DNA from: Schlegelella aquatica
Lineage (GTDB): Bacteria; Pseudomonadota; Gammaproteobacteria; Burkholderiales; Burkholderiaceae_C
DNA: 64,000 nt
NCBI RefSeq assembly: GCF_026013905.1
Contig: NZ_CP110257.1
Location: forward strand, 1,674,001-1,738,000
Direction: 5' to 3'
Position 1 is the stretch's first letter. Every line of letters starts with the position of its first letter. Below the pieces are notes generated by a model that worked only from the letters and a program-made list of their open reading frames with translations, ran no database searches and had not been told where the DNA came from. Shown in pieces: positions 1 through 10,996 of this stretch. The translations under genes were made by a program, and so were the position numbers.

Positions 1-1811
1 CGCAGCGCCTGCCCGGTGAAGCGGCGCAGTCCCGCGTCGGGCGGCCACGCGCGATCGAGACGGGGGGTGGGCCCGTGCCGGTCGACGAGAAGCGCATGGT
101 CGTCGAGATGGCGGTGCCCCTCCCGGGGCCGCAGGGTCGCCTGGAGGCCGTGCTCGTTTCGAGCATCGATTGGTGGTGGTTCGTCTCGCTGCGCGAGCCG
201 ATCCTCGGGCTCGAGCTCGACTCTCGCGGCGAAGGACTGGACTTGGGTATCTACTCCACCGAGCAGCGCCGGCTGCTCACGCGCATGGAGAGCCTGGGGG
301 AACTCGACCCCGTCCTGATGCGCGCCGACACCGGCGGGCCGAGGCCGGCCAGGTACTGGAAGACGAGCACGAATGGCGGCCGGGAGCTCCTCATGGCGTC
401 GATACCGGTCGGCGGCCCGGCCGGTCTTGGTTGGCAGGTGGTCGCGGTGCAGGACCTCGGAGTGGCACTTCGGCCCTCTCAAACCCTGCAGCGCAGCGTG
501 GCCGCCGTGGGCGTGCTCGCCGCCCTGGTGTTCGGCGCGCTCGGCTACAAGCTGTCGCGTCGCCTCATGCAGCCGTACGAGCGGCTGCTTGCCGCGATGA
601 CGCGGCGCGTGCGCGAGGCCAGCACGCCGGGGCGCGCAGGGCTCGCCGGTTACCTCGATGTGCTCACGGCCCACGCGAGGGACCTCCCGATGCCGCGCGA
701 GGCGCCCGCCGGCGGCCCCGAGGGGCCCCTCGAGCAACGACCGCTCACGGCTCGCGAAGTTCTGGCGCTGCTGGCTCAAGACGCCACCCGCTTGCAGCTG
801 GTGCTGGACGCACTGCCGTCGGGCGTCCTGCTGTGCGACTGCGGCTTGCGCGTGCTGTACTGGAACGAGGCCTGCCGCCGGATGTTCGCCGGCTGGTCGG
901 ACCGCGAGGTGTTGGGCCGGACTCCGCAAAGCAGCTTCGCCGGAGGTGTCGCGGCCGAGACGATGCAGCGCCTGCACGAGCAACTGCAGCAAGGGCACGA
1001 AGTCAACGGCAGCGGCCCGATGCAGCGCAGGGACGGCGAGGCGCTGCACTGCGAGTGGCATGCGACGCAGGCACGCGATGCGACCGGCAACTTCGTCGGC
1101 TATCTGCTCGTGGCCAACGACACGACCGCCCAGCATCAGGCCCAGTCGCACGCCGCAGCGTTGACGCAGCGTCTGATGAGCCAGGAAAAGGAGATGACGC
1201 AGCGCATCGCCCAATCGCTGCACGACCGGCTGGGCCAGACGCTGCTCGCGATCCGTCTGTCGTGCGAGGTGGCGCGCTCGCTGCACGGGGAGGGGGAGGA
1301 CGGCCGAATGCGGCAGCTCGACGAGCGGATCGCCTCGTTGATCGCACAGGCGTTCCTCGAAGTGCGTCGGGTGCTCATCGAACTGCGCCCGCCCTTGCTC
1401 GAAGAGGAGGGATTGGAGATCGCCCTGGACAACGAGCTGCGCAGTCGCGCGGCGGCGTCGCCCCGCGTGCGGCTCGTCTTCGACGGCCCGCTGGACGAGC
1501 GCGCGGCGCGCTGGCCTGCCGACGTGGAGTACGCGGCCTTCATGGTGGCCCGGGAGGCGATCGCGAACGCCTTGATGCACGGACAGCCTTCGACCGTACG
1601 GGTGGTGCTGTCGGGCACGCAGGGCGGTCTGCGGCTTCGCGTCGAGGACGACGGTGTGGGTCTGCCCGCCGGTGGTGTCAGCGTGGAGCCGGGCCACCTG
1701 GGGGTGGTGGGGATGCGAGAACGGGCCACGGCCATCGGTGCGGCATTCTCGATCGGGGCCGGCGCGGGCGGAGGCACGGTGGTCGAGCTTCACTGGACGG
1801 CGTGCCCATGA
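1..1811 (+). CDS. NarX-type sensor histidine kinase, 5' end outside window
   Basis: The reading frame is open to the left edge (from base 3), so the true start lies outside the window. The visible part begins in what looks like an extracytoplasmic sensor region. One hydrophobic membrane segment follows near 500-560, a PAS domain at about 780-1130, and a HisKA_3 dimerisation helix whose phosphoacceptor His (motif SLHDRLGQTL) is encoded at 1221-1223. A HATPase_c domain ends the protein (N box NALMHG, G box DDGVGL). It should autophosphorylate and pass phosphate to the response regulator encoded next, with which its stop codon overlaps (ATGA). The ligand sensed is not evident from the sequence. 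Confidence 0.88.
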   Translation, partial: QRLPGEAAQSRVGRPRAIETGGGPVPVDEKRMVVEMAVPLPGPQGRLEAVLVSSIDWWWFVSLREPILGLELDSRGEGLDLGIYSTEQRRLLTRMESLGELDPVLMRADTGGPRPARYWKTSTNGGRELLMASIPVGGPAGLGWQVVAVQDLGVALRPSQTLQRSVAAVGVLAALVFGALGYKLSRRLMQPYERLLAAMTRRVREASTPGRAGLAGYLDVLTAHARDLPMPREAPAGGPEGPLEQRPLTAREVLALLAQDATRLQLVLDALPSGVLLCDCGLRVLYWNEACRRMFAGWSDREVLGRTPQSSFAGGVAAETMQRLHEQLQQGHEVNGSGPMQRRDGEALHCEWHATQARDATGNFVGYLLVANDTTAQHQAQSHAAALTQRLMSQEKEMTQRIAQSLHDRLGQTLLAIRLSCEVARSLHGEGEDGRMRQLDERIASLIAQAFLEVRRVLIELRPPLLEEEGLEIALDNELRSRAAASPRVRLVFDGPLDERAARWPADVEYAAFMVAREAIANALMHGQPSTVRVVLSGTQGGLRLRVEDDGVGLPAGGVSVEPGHLGVVGMRERATAIGAAFSIGAGAGGGTVVELHWTACP

Positions 1812-2449
1812 GCACCTTGTATCTTGTCGAGGACCACGCACTCGTGCGTGACGGGCTGCGTCTGCTGCTGCAGGGAGCCGGACACGAGGTGATCGGCGAG
1901 GCCGACCAGCCGGTCCAGGCCATCGCGGAGATCGTGCGAGCGGGCCCCGACATGGTCTTGCTCGACGTGAACCTCGGCGGCCGCTCGGGGTTCGAGGTGC
2001 TGTCGGGCCTCCAGCATCGCACCGCCTCGGTGCGCATCATCGTGCTGAGCATGTCGGCGCAACCGCGCCACGTGGCCGAGGCGTTGCGGATGGGCGCGGC
2101 CGGCTACCTGCTCAAGGACTCCCCGGCGCCCGAACTCCTGAAGGCCATCGAGGTGGTGGGCCAGGGCCGGCGCTACCTCAGCGCCGAGATCGCGGACCTG
2201 GCCGTGCAAGCGCTGACGACGGCCTCGGCCCAGGACCGCCTCGAGGCGTTGTCACAGCGAGAGCGGCAGATCGTTCGGATGGTGGCCACGGGCCGCTCGA
2301 GTGCTCAGATCGCGCAGGAGCTGTGCCTGTCTCCGAAGACGGTGGACACCTACCGCTACCGTCTGATGCAAAAGCTCGGCGTGCCGGACGTGCCTGCGCT
2401 CGTCCGCTTCGCGATCCGTGAGGGCCTGATCGACCTCGACGACGAGTGA
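1808..2449 (+). CDS. NarL/FixJ-family response regulator
   Basis: This 213-residue protein has an N-terminal receiver domain with acidic residues E8 and D9, phosphoacceptor D53 (LLDVNLGG) and a conserved Lys in the YLLKDS segment. A C-terminal LuxR-type helix-turn-helix follows (LSQRERQIVRMVATGRSSAQ, about residues 146-205). The start ATG overlaps the stop of the upstream kinase gene, so the two are translationally coupled and form a two-component pair. The target promoters are unknown. In family terms it is comparable to NarL, FixJ and DosR. Confidence 0.92.
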   Translation: MSTLYLVEDHALVRDGLRLLLQGAGHEVIGEADQPVQAIAEIVRAGPDMVLLDVNLGGRSGFEVLSGLQHRTASVRIIVLSMSAQPRHVAEALRMGAAGYLLKDSPAPELLKAIEVVGQGRRYLSAEIADLAVQALTTASAQDRLEALSQRERQIVRMVATGRSSAQIAQELCLSPKTVDTYRYRLMQKLGVPDVPALVRFAIREGLIDLDDE

Positions 2450-2527
2450 GACTCAAGCCGCCCGATTGCGAACACTCCGCACAGGGGCCGTCGAGAACTC
2501 CCTACAGCGGCCCGCGAGCGCGCGGCC

Positions 2528-2551
2528 TAGAGTCTTCCGGGTCGATACCCG
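2528..2551 (+). promoter_or_regulatory. Putative promoter and operator of the first crp/fnr gene
   Basis: A TAGAGT hexamer at 2528-2533 resembles the -10 boxes of the other accessory promoters here, but no TTG-N8-CAA dyad lies 31 bp upstream. Immediately downstream is a 5-4-5 dyad, CGGGTCGATACCCG (2538-2551), which would cover the predicted start point. That position suits autorepression. This is inference from position alone. Confidence 0.35.
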
Positions 2552-2589
2552 AAGCGCGGGTGTCCGAGCGTGCAAGAAGGGAGATGTGA

Positions 2590-3447
2590 ATGGTGTGTCG
2601 CACGGCCGACCGCGCGGACTCGACCACGGGCGCGGGCCCGTCGGTCGAGAACGCTGCGCTGGAGCATCGGTGCAGCCTGTCGAGTCTGCTGCGCTCCTTC
2701 GCGGGCGAGGCAGCCGCCGCCGCGGTCCTGGAGGACCGGTACTTCCCCGTGCGACCGGTGCCCGGGGGGGCGGCCCTGGTCCATGAGGAAGGCACGTTTC
2801 GCCATCTGTTCTTCGTCCAGTCCGGCACCTTCAAGTTCGCGCGCTGCGACGAGGAAGGGTACGAGCAGGTCCTCGGTTTTGCCGTGCGCGGCGACATGAT
2901 CGGCATGGACGGGATCGCCAACGGCCGTTACACGACGTCGGTCATCGCGCTCGAGGACTCGCGCGCTGCGGTGGTGGCCTTCTCCGAGCTGCGCGGCTTG
3001 GAGGCGGACGTGCCGGCGATGCAGGGCTTTTTGCACCGCTGCGCGAGCCGCGAAGTGCGCCGCGGCCTCGACGCCCTGCAACTCGTCTGCGCGGTGGGGG
3101 CCGACGTTCGGCTGGCTCGGTTCCTCTTGCAGATGTCCGAGCGCAATGCGCTCATCGGGCACTCCGGCCGCCGCTTCGTGCTGCGGATGAGCCGCCGCGA
3201 CATCGCGAGCTACCTGGGGCTGGCCCACGAGACGGTGAGCCGCGCCTTCACGGCGCTGGCCCAGGGGGGCTACTTGACCGTCTCTCAGCGCGCCATCGAG
3301 ATCGTCGACATCGAGGGGCTGCAGAGCTTTCAGCGCCTGACGCGGCGAACGGCCGAACTCGACGCGCCGCGGCCACTGCCCGGCATGGCAACCGACGCCG
3401 CCGACTTCGCGAGCCCATCGGCTCTCGGGGACTGTGCCGTCGCGTGA
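2590..3447 (+). CDS. Crp/Fnr-family transcriptional regulator
   Basis: This 285-residue protein has an N-terminal cyclic-nucleotide-binding-like beta-roll (about 30-145), a long dimerisation helix and a C-terminal winged helix-turn-helix at about 200-220. The recognition helix carries the E-T-V-S-R pattern typical of FNR rather than CRP. The CXXC plus CX5C cysteines that bind the 4Fe-4S cluster in FNR are absent, so it does not sense oxygen the way FNR does. A good ribosome-binding site (AAGGGAG) precedes the ATG. It is a candidate regulator of the recurrent TTGMK-N4-CGCAA sites in this window. A non-conserved tail of about 40 residues follows the DNA-binding domain. Confidence 0.88.
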   Translation: MVCRTADRADSTTGAGPSVENAALEHRCSLSSLLRSFAGEAAAAAVLEDRYFPVRPVPGGAALVHEEGTFRHLFFVQSGTFKFARCDEEGYEQVLGFAVRGDMIGMDGIANGRYTTSVIALEDSRAAVVAFSELRGLEADVPAMQGFLHRCASREVRRGLDALQLVCAVGADVRLARFLLQMSERNALIGHSGRRFVLRMSRRDIASYLGLAHETVSRAFTALAQGGYLTVSQRAIEIVDIEGLQSFQRLTRRTAELDAPRPLPGMATDAADFASPSALGDCAVA

Positions 3448-3491
3448 GGCCCATCGACCCCCTTCGCCACGCCACCTTCGTGGCCCCGCAG

Positions 3492-3533
3492 TTGATGTGG
3501 CGCACGCCAGCGCACGTCCGGGTGCGCCAGCAT
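3492..3533 (+). promoter_or_regulatory. Weak Crp/Fnr-type site before the DHH gene
   Basis: TTGATGTGGCGCAC (3492-3505) differs from the TTG-N8-CAA pattern only in the last base. A CAGCAT hexamer at 3528-3533 is centred 32 bp away. It could drive the phosphoesterase gene with a leader of about 75 nt. Confidence 0.4.
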
Positions 3534-3614
3534 GGGGTGGCAGGCCCGCACACGGCCGTCGCCCACGCGGCCTGACGGGCGGCCGGGGTGCGGGCCCAGC
3601 CACGAGGACTCGGG

Positions 3615-4634
3615 ATGATGCGGTGCTTCGACGTGTGCAACGGGGATGCCGACGGGCTTTGCGCCGTGCTGCAGTGGCGGCTCGAGCGGCCGGCGCCTGC
3701 GACGCTGGTGACCGGGCTCAAGCGCGACATCGCGCTGCTCGAACGGGTGCCGGCCGGGCCCGGTGACGAGGTGCTGGTGTGCGATCTGTCGATGCAGCGC
3801 AACCGGGCCGCGCTGACTCGGCTGCTCGCGGCCGGGGCGCGTGTGCGCTACTTCGATCATCACGCCGCGGGCGAGATTCCGCAGCACCCGGGCCTGGAAG
3901 TGCATCTGGATGCGGGCAGCGGGGTGTGCACCTGCGTTCTGATGGACCGCCACCTCCAGGGCCGGCGACGAGCGTGGGCGGCGGTGGGTGCGTTCGGCGA
4001 CAACCTGCAGGAAGTGGGGCATCGCTTGGCCGTCGAGGCGGGGCTGAGCGATGCGCAATGCGAGCAACTGCAAGAGCTCGGTCGATCGATCAACTACAAC
4101 GCCTACGGCGAGTCGGAAAGCGACGTGCATGTGGCACCGGCCGTGCTCTATGGGATCTTGAGCCGCCACGAGAACCCATTGGAGGCTGTGCGCAGCGAAC
4201 CCGTGCTTCGGGAGCTGCGTGAGCTGCGTGCTGCGGACCTGAACCGCGCTCGCGCGTCATCGCCCTTGCTGGAAGGCGATCGTGCCAGCGTGCATCTCCT
4301 GCCCGACGCGGCCTGGTCCCGGCGCGTGGTGGGCACCTTCGCCAACGACCTCGCGACGGCCTACCCCGACCGGGCTCACGCCGTGCTGGTCGAGACCGCC
4401 TCGGGCGGCGGCTGGCGCGTCAGCGTGCGCGCGCCGCTGTCCTCGCCGAGCGGGGCAGACGAGCTGTGTCGGCGCTTCGGGGGCTCCGGGCGTACGGGTG
4501 CGGCCGGCATCGACCTGCTGCCCAGAAGCCGGCTCGCCGACTTCCTCGACGCCTTCCTGTCGCAGCGTTGGGGGCAGCACCACCCCGGTTTTGACATTTC
4601 GCACGCCTGCGGTGGCGGTGCCGGCCCATCCTAG
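3615..4634 (+). CDS. DHH/DHHA1-family phosphoesterase
   Basis: The 339-residue protein shows the DHH family layout: an N-terminal D-x-D-G segment (NGDADG), a metal-binding VCD, the signature FDHH, and a C-terminal DHHA1-like region with RFGGSGRTGAAG. Family members hydrolyse phosphodiester or phosphoanhydride bonds using manganese (NrnA-type oligoribonucleases, pAp or c-di-AMP phosphatases, polyphosphatases). The sequence does not tell which substrate is used. The ATG at 3615 is preferred because GAGGA sits about 6 nt upstream; the frame stays open to 3588. It is followed by lon on the same strand, 175 bp away. Confidence 0.8.
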   Translation: MMRCFDVCNGDADGLCAVLQWRLERPAPATLVTGLKRDIALLERVPAGPGDEVLVCDLSMQRNRAALTRLLAAGARVRYFDHHAAGEIPQHPGLEVHLDAGSGVCTCVLMDRHLQGRRRAWAAVGAFGDNLQEVGHRLAVEAGLSDAQCEQLQELGRSINYNAYGESESDVHVAPAVLYGILSRHENPLEAVRSEPVLRELRELRAADLNRARASSPLLEGDRASVHLLPDAAWSRRVVGTFANDLATAYPDRAHAVLVETASGGGWRVSVRAPLSSPSGADELCRRFGGSGRTGAAGIDLLPRSRLADFLDAFLSQRWGQHHPGFDISHACGGGAGPS

Positions 4635-4809
4635 GAGCTGGGTTCGCGCAGGGCTCGGGCGGGCGGCGGTTTCCGCGGCGCCCCTCGAAGGGGTCGGCGC
4701 AGACCGCCCGAAGCGGGCCGCGCCTTGTCATCCTCAGGCGGGCAGCCCGTCCTCCGTCGCTCCGACCGGGGACGCGCCTGGCCGCTCATCGGCATCGGAT
4801 GGAAGTTCC
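4635..4809. other. Intergenic region between DHH gene and lon
   Basis: This stretch carries GC-rich inverted repeats, such as CCCCT-CGA-AGGGG near 4680-4693 and GCCCG-AAG-CGGGC near 4706-4718, that may attenuate read-through. I do not see a convincing heat-shock sigma-32 promoter (CTTGAA/CCCCAT) ahead of lon. Confidence 0.3.
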
Positions 4810-7191
<2,382 letters not shown>

Positions 7192-7236
7192 CGCCGCAGC
7201 CCTGCCGCCGCACACGTCGGTTGCGATCACTCAATC

Positions 7237-7989
7237 TCAATACATGTGCTGACCACCGTTGATCGAGATGTTCGCGCCGGTGATGAATGCCGCGCGCTCG
7301 CAGGCGAGGTAGCTCACCAACTGCGCCACCTCGTCCGGCTCCCCGAGCCGTCCGACGGGGATCTCGGGCAGGATGCGCGTCTCCATCACATCCTTGGGCA
7401 CCTGGGCCACCATGGCCGTGTGGAGGTAGCCGGGAGAGACCGTGTTGACGGTGATGTTCTTCTTCGCGAACTCCACCGCCAGCGACTTCGTGAACCCATG
7501 GATGCCGGCCTTCGAGGCCGCGTAGTTGGCCTGGCCGAAGGCACCGCGTTGCCCGTTGACGGACGAGATGTTGACGATGCGTCCCCAGCCCAGCGCGAGC
7601 ATGTCCTCGATGACCTGCTTGGTCACGTTGAACATCGAATCGAGGTTGGTCCGCAGCACCGTCTGCCAGTCCTCCTCGCTCATCTTGCGAAAGCTGACAT
7701 CGCGCGTGATGCCGGCATTGTTGACGAGCACGGACACCGGGCCGCGGCGGCGGCGTATCTCCTCGAAAGCCTCGCGGCACGAGGCGAAGCTCGCCACGTC
7801 CATCGCCTGTGCAGCGAAAGGGTAGCCGTCCTGGCTCATGCGCTCGAGCCATTCGCCGGCACGGCGGTTTCCTGGCGAATGCGCGGCCACGACCGTCAAC
7901 CCCGACTCGCTCAGGCGCTTGCAGATGGCCTCGCCCAGGCCGCCCATGCCGCCCGTGACGACGGCGACCTTCGGTGTGTTCGATGACAT
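7237..7989 (-). CDS. phaB: Acetoacetyl-CoA reductase (NADPH), PhaB
   Basis: This 250-residue short-chain dehydrogenase has the PhaB-type cofactor loop GGMGGLGEAI near the N-terminus, NNAGITRD, an active-site Ser in NISSVNGQ, and the catalytic Y-x-x-x-K in YAASKAG. PhaB reduces acetoacetyl-CoA to (R)-3-hydroxybutyryl-CoA for polyhydroxybutyrate synthesis. No phaA or phaC lies in the window, so this is a solitary copy. A dyad at 8046-8059 lies upstream, which ties it to the same putative stress regulon as its neighbours. A GGGAGA ribosome-binding site precedes the ATG. Confidence 0.93.
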   Translation of the reverse strand: MSSNTPKVAVVTGGMGGLGEAICKRLSESGLTVVAAHSPGNRRAGEWLERMSQDGYPFAAQAMDVASFASCREAFEEIRRRRGPVSVLVNNAGITRDVSFRKMSEEDWQTVLRTNLDSMFNVTKQVIEDMLALGWGRIVNISSVNGQRGAFGQANYAASKAGIHGFTKSLAVEFAKKNITVNTVSPGYLHTAMVAQVPKDVMETRILPEIPVGRLGEPDEVAQLVSYLACERAAFITGANISINGGQHMY

Positions 7990-8017
7990 AGGTCTCTCCC
8001 TGTGTTGAGTGGCCAGA

Positions 8018-8064
8018 AGGGTGCAACGTGCGCCATCGTTCCCGCTTGCGCCAGCGCAAGCGGG
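8018..8064 (-). promoter_or_regulatory. Crp/Fnr-type promoter of phaB
   Basis: Read on the minus strand, TTGCGCTGGCGCAA (8046-8059) is the core of a perfect inverted repeat with 11-bp arms and a 2-bp centre (8041-8064). A poor -10 match, CACCCT (8018-8023), is centred 32 bp downstream. The dyad itself is among the most symmetrical in the window. Confidence 0.6.
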
Positions 8065-8160
8065 CGGGGCCCGTCCCCGACCCGATCTGAGTCTTCACAT
8101 CCCTTGTCCCGGGCGGGAGCACGGCAGCAGAAGATGGGCAACACCTTGCGACAGCCGCAC

Positions 8161-8610
8161 TCAGCCCGCGTGCGGCAGCGCCTGGGCGATGCGATGCTCG
8201 AGTTCGCTGAGGCCGAAGTGGGTGAGGTCCAGGTCGACGGCATGTTTGAGCGCCCCGAGCGTCGCGTCGCCGAACTCCGCCTTGAGCTCGCCGAGGAAGG
8301 GCGAGGCGGCGAAGACCGTGAGCGAGCGGCACTTTCCGGCCTGCACTCCTTCGTCGAGGTAGTCCGCGATCTCGCGCGCGAAGTGTTCCCGCTCCTTGCG
8401 GTGCAGTTCGGTGCGCGGCGCGAACGACGTCCCGCGGGAACGCTGGTCGGACTTGGTGCGACCGTGCGGCGCGTCACCGAGCTCGGTGTCGGACAGGCGG
8501 CTTTGAGGGTGCTCGAACTGAGCCACCGGCACGAGCGGGGCGTCCGGGGCTTCTCGGCTGAGCAGCCTCGCTTGCGAGGCGTTGGCGACGAGGAACCAGT
8601 CTGGCTTCAT
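8161..8610 (-). CDS. Host attachment protein family (PF10116-like)
   Basis: The 149-residue protein matches the family first described in Agrobacterium as required for attachment to host cells. It starts MKPDWFLVANASQARL, has a central FAREIADYLDEG helix and the SLTVFAASPFLGEL segment. The fold resembles eRF1/Pelota-type domains, and the biochemical role is unknown. In free-living proteobacteria the gene often sits among stress genes, as here between phaB and universal stress protein genes. It is not evidence of a phage. Confidence 0.75.
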   Translation of the reverse strand: MKPDWFLVANASQARLLSREAPDAPLVPVAQFEHPQSRLSDTELGDAPHGRTKSDQRSRGTSFAPRTELHRKEREHFAREIADYLDEGVQAGKCRSLTVFAASPFLGELKAEFGDATLGALKHAVDLDLTHFGLSELEHRIAQALPHAG

Positions 8611-8729
8611 AAAGGGCTCCTAGGGCAAGGGCGACGTCCGATCTCGGCGAGTCCGCGACTGGGGCTCCAAGCCCCGATGCAGCCTGCGCGCTGCACGGCG
8701 CGCCTGCCGCTCGGAGGGCCGATGCGCGC

Positions 8730-8771
8730 ACGATAGGATGAGACGCCGCGGTGGCCATTGAGAAATGTCGG
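8730..8771 (-). promoter_or_regulatory. Candidate promoter with half Crp/Fnr site
   Basis: On the minus strand only the right half (CTCAA) of the dyad pattern is present at 8758-8771. A TATCGT hexamer (8730-8735) lies 32 bp away. It would give the host-attachment gene a leader of about 110 nt, which holds a small GGGGCT-CCA-AGCCCC hairpin. The missing left half makes this weak. Confidence 0.3.
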
Positions 8772-8818
8772 TTTCGCCGCGTCTCGAAACCCCGGCGCGG
8801 CACGCCCGCCACGTGCGT

Positions 8819-9355
8819 TCAGTCGTACAGCCGCTCGTCGAGCGGCCACAGCCGCGACAGGTGCACAAGCACGTTGCGGTCGGCGCCCGGCGCGTCGTAG
8901 CGCCACACGGCGGCGCCGGGGCGCAGCTTGCCCATGCGCGAGGCGAGGATGTTCACGCGGCAGACTGGGAACCCCTGCACCTCGAGCGCACGCACCTCGT
9001 CTGCGGCCTGCGGGTCGTCGTCGCAGAACAGCCAATGGCGGGTGAACTCGTCCTGCAGGCGTGCCAGGTCGTGGCTCAGCTCCTGCGGCACCGGGGAGGG
9101 CGGTGGAAGCTCGACTTCCCCCTGTGGCGTCACTTCCAGCCAGCGGCCGTGCAAGTCGTCCTCGGCCGTCCGGCACAGCACGACATCCCGCGCGGTGTAG
9201 TAGCGCGGGAGCGCGAAGTACGATGCGCAGGGCAGTCCCTCCCGGGCGCCGATGTACCACCCGAAGACGTCCGGCCCATGCGCGAACCAGGTGACGGCGT
9301 ACAGCAGGCCCGCACCGCGAGGCGCGTAGCCGAGGTGGGCATGGCCTTCGATCAT
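8819..9355 (-). CDS. Conserved hypothetical protein in usp operon
   Basis: I do not recognise this 178-residue protein. It is soluble, rich in aromatic residues near the N-terminus (YAVTWFAHGPDVFGWYIGAR), and has no signal peptide or membrane segment. Its ATG overlaps the stop of the upstream universal stress protein gene (ATGA at 9352-9355), so the two are very probably co-translated. The long clean frame and the coupling support a real gene. Confidence 0.7.
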   Translation of the reverse strand: MIEGHAHLGYAPRGAGLLYAVTWFAHGPDVFGWYIGAREGLPCASYFALPRYYTARDVVLCRTAEDDLHGRWLEVTPQGEVELPPPSPVPQELSHDLARLQDEFTRHWLFCDDDPQAADEVRALEVQGFPVCRVNILASRMGKLRPGAAVWRYDAPGADRNVLVHLSRLWPLDERLYD

Positions 9356-9837
9356 GGGTCGCTCCCTGGCGGCAAGGCCTGCGGCACGAGCGTCTCGCGC
9401 TGGCGAACCAACAGCACCGGCACGGAGCTGCCGTGGACCACGGCCTGCGCATTGCTGCCGAGGACCAACTTGTTGAACCCGCGGCGACCGTGCGTGCCCA
9501 TGACCACGAGGTCGGCAGGGATGCGCACCGCCTCCTGCAAGATGACGTCGGCCACGCGTCCCGTGGCCACCTCCCGCAAGAGCATGACGCTCGGCACGCC
9601 CGCTTCGCTCGCAGCGGCCGCTGCGCGACCGAGGAGGTCCTCGCCGTAGCGGCGCAGCCGAGCGCGCAGCCGGTCTGCGGCCTCATCGGGTGCCGCGCCT
9701 AGGGTCAGTGGGAAGCTCTCGAGCGCGTGCAGCAAGTACAAGGAGGAACGCTGCGCCTGAGCCACGGCGAGGGCCTCGCGCAGCCCGCATTCGGCTGTCG
9801 CGCTGCCGTCCAGAGGCACGAGAATTCGTTGGTACAT
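9352..9837 (-). CDS. Universal stress protein, single UspA domain
   Basis: The 161-residue protein begins MYQRILVPLDGSATA, typical of UspA. It ends with the nucleotide-binding loop VMGTHGRRGFNKLVLGSNAQ, the G-2x-G-9x-G-S/N pattern of ATP-binding UspA proteins. The frame extends upstream to 9930, but the ATG at 9837 gives the canonical N-terminus. It is the first gene of a two-gene operon with a coupled hypothetical protein. Universal stress proteins of this type are often induced by anaerobiosis or growth arrest. Confidence 0.9.
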   Translation of the reverse strand: MYQRILVPLDGSATAECGLREALAVAQAQRSSLYLLHALESFPLTLGAAPDEAADRLRARLRRYGEDLLGRAAAAASEAGVPSVMLLREVATGRVADVILQEAVRIPADLVVMGTHGRRGFNKLVLGSNAQAVVHGSSVPVLLVRQRETLVPQALPPGSDP

Positions 9838-10202
9838 GGTGATGGTGAGGGGCGAGCCCTGTATAGCCCGGCCGGCCAAGCCGCCTGGCGCCCGCGCTGG
9901 GGCGATGGCGGTCTTGTTCGATCCACGCATCCATCTTGGCTCGCGCCGCCAGCGCTCGCTTGATATATCTCACGCTGGCGCTTCGGGCCCGTGGCACACC
10001 AGTGGCCGGGGCTCGGTGACGCCCCAGCCATAAGCTTTCCAGAATGTGCGTTATGTCAACTCGTAAACGCACCCCCCAGGAACCAGAGGACCGTGCCCCC
10101 CGCGACCATGCACCTCGCTGCATCGAGGGCTGTTGCACCTCGTGGGCGCGGTACCTGGTGGCCGGCACTAAGATGCCCTGACGTCCTGGAGGCACTCATC
10201 TC
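9838..10202. other. Divergent intergenic region between usp and clpP-like genes
   Basis: This 365-bp gap holds the usp promoter above, a TATACA hexamer on the minus strand (9860-9865), and an inverted repeat GTGCGTT-N13-AACGCAC (10046-10072). On the plus strand a TAAGAT hexamer (10169-10174) has a half site TTGCA 32 bp upstream and could serve the clpP-like gene. No further coding sequence is evident. Confidence 0.4.
9933..9973 (-). promoter_or_regulatory. Crp/Fnr-type promoter of the 9837 usp gene
   Basis: The minus-strand site GTGAGATATATCAA (9960-9973) has a perfect FNR-like right half and a mismatched left half. A CAAGAT hexamer (9933-9938) is centred exactly 31 bp away. The leader to the usp ATG would be about 90 nt. 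Confidence 0.5.
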
Positions 10203-10790
10203 ATGGAAACCACCCCACCTCCCATCCACCCCGTCGACTCGCGCACCTCGTTTCTGGAGGAAAAGGCCTTCAAGTCGCGCACGGTGCTGCTTTACGGGCC
10301 GATCAACGACAACGTGGCGCAGGACATCGTGCGGCGGCTGATCGCGCTGGCGGCCGACTCCAACGAACCGATCGACATGCTCATGTGCTCGCCAGGCGGG
10401 CATCTCGAGTCGGGCGACAGCATCCACGACGTGGTGCGCTTCATCTCGGCGCCGGTCAACATGATCGGCACCGGCTGGGTGGGCAGCGCCGCGACGCATG
10501 TCTACCTGTCGGTGCCGCGTGAGCGGCGCTTTTGCCTGCCCAACACCCGCTTTCTGATCCACCAGCCCAGCGGCGGCGCCGGCGGCCAAGCCACCGACAT
10601 CGCCATCCAGGCCAGAGAGATCATCAAGGCCCGCGAGCGCATCGCACGCACCATCGCGCGCGAGACGGGGCAGCCTTTCGAGCGGGTGATGGCCGATATC
10701 GAGCGCGACCGCTGGATGTCGCCAGAAGAAGCGCTGGACTACGGTCTGGTGGGCCGCATCGTGGAGCGTCAGGCGGATATCCGCAGCTGA
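10203..10790 (+). CDS. ClpP-family serine protease paralogue
   Basis: The 195-residue protein keeps the ClpP fold markers: PIDMLMCSPGG, a Ser in GWVGSAA at the nucleophile position, His in FLIHQPSGG, and an Asp in the ERDRWMSPEEA segment. It is shorter and more divergent than the housekeeping ClpP and is not next to clpX, so it is probably a stress-specific paralogue. Family members form tetradecameric chambers working with Clp ATPases; the partner here is unknown. The start ATG follows TGGAGG by about 10 nt. Confidence 0.85.
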   Translation: METTPPPIHPVDSRTSFLEEKAFKSRTVLLYGPINDNVAQDIVRRLIALAADSNEPIDMLMCSPGGHLESGDSIHDVVRFISAPVNMIGTGWVGSAATHVYLSVPRERRFCLPNTRFLIHQPSGGAGGQATDIAIQAREIIKARERIARTIARETGQPFERVMADIERDRWMSPEEALDYGLVGRIVERQADIRS

Positions 10791-10878
10791 AACGACGCGC
10801 TGAGGGCTTCACGCCGCGGGGGCAAGGCGCGAGCGGACGAACCGGCGCAGGCGCGCAGGGCGCCGCTCGGGTGCGCGC

Positions 10879-10919
10879 TTGCCCTTTCTCAAGCCGCGGC
10901 GGGCGGATTGGACTAAACC
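10879..10919 (+). promoter_or_regulatory. Crp/Fnr-type promoter of the 93-residue gene
   Basis: TTGCCCTTTCTCAA (10879-10892) keeps the outer TTG and CAA. A TAAACC hexamer (10914-10919) is centred exactly 31 bp downstream. The predicted start point is near 10926, giving a leader of about 70 nt. Confidence 0.6.
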
Positions 10920-10996
10920 GTCAACTGCGGCGGCCGCCCGCGCTCGATGAGCGCATCAGTTCGTCATCGGGCGGCCGGACGGAGCAAGGAGCAGCG

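Noticed and set aside
4635..4809. Heat-shock promoter ahead of lon
   Set aside because: No convincing CTTGAA-N13/14-CCCCAT combination could be found.
8161..8610. Phage or prophage gene, from the name host attachment protein
   Set aside because: The family is chromosomal and no integrase, capsid or tail genes are present.
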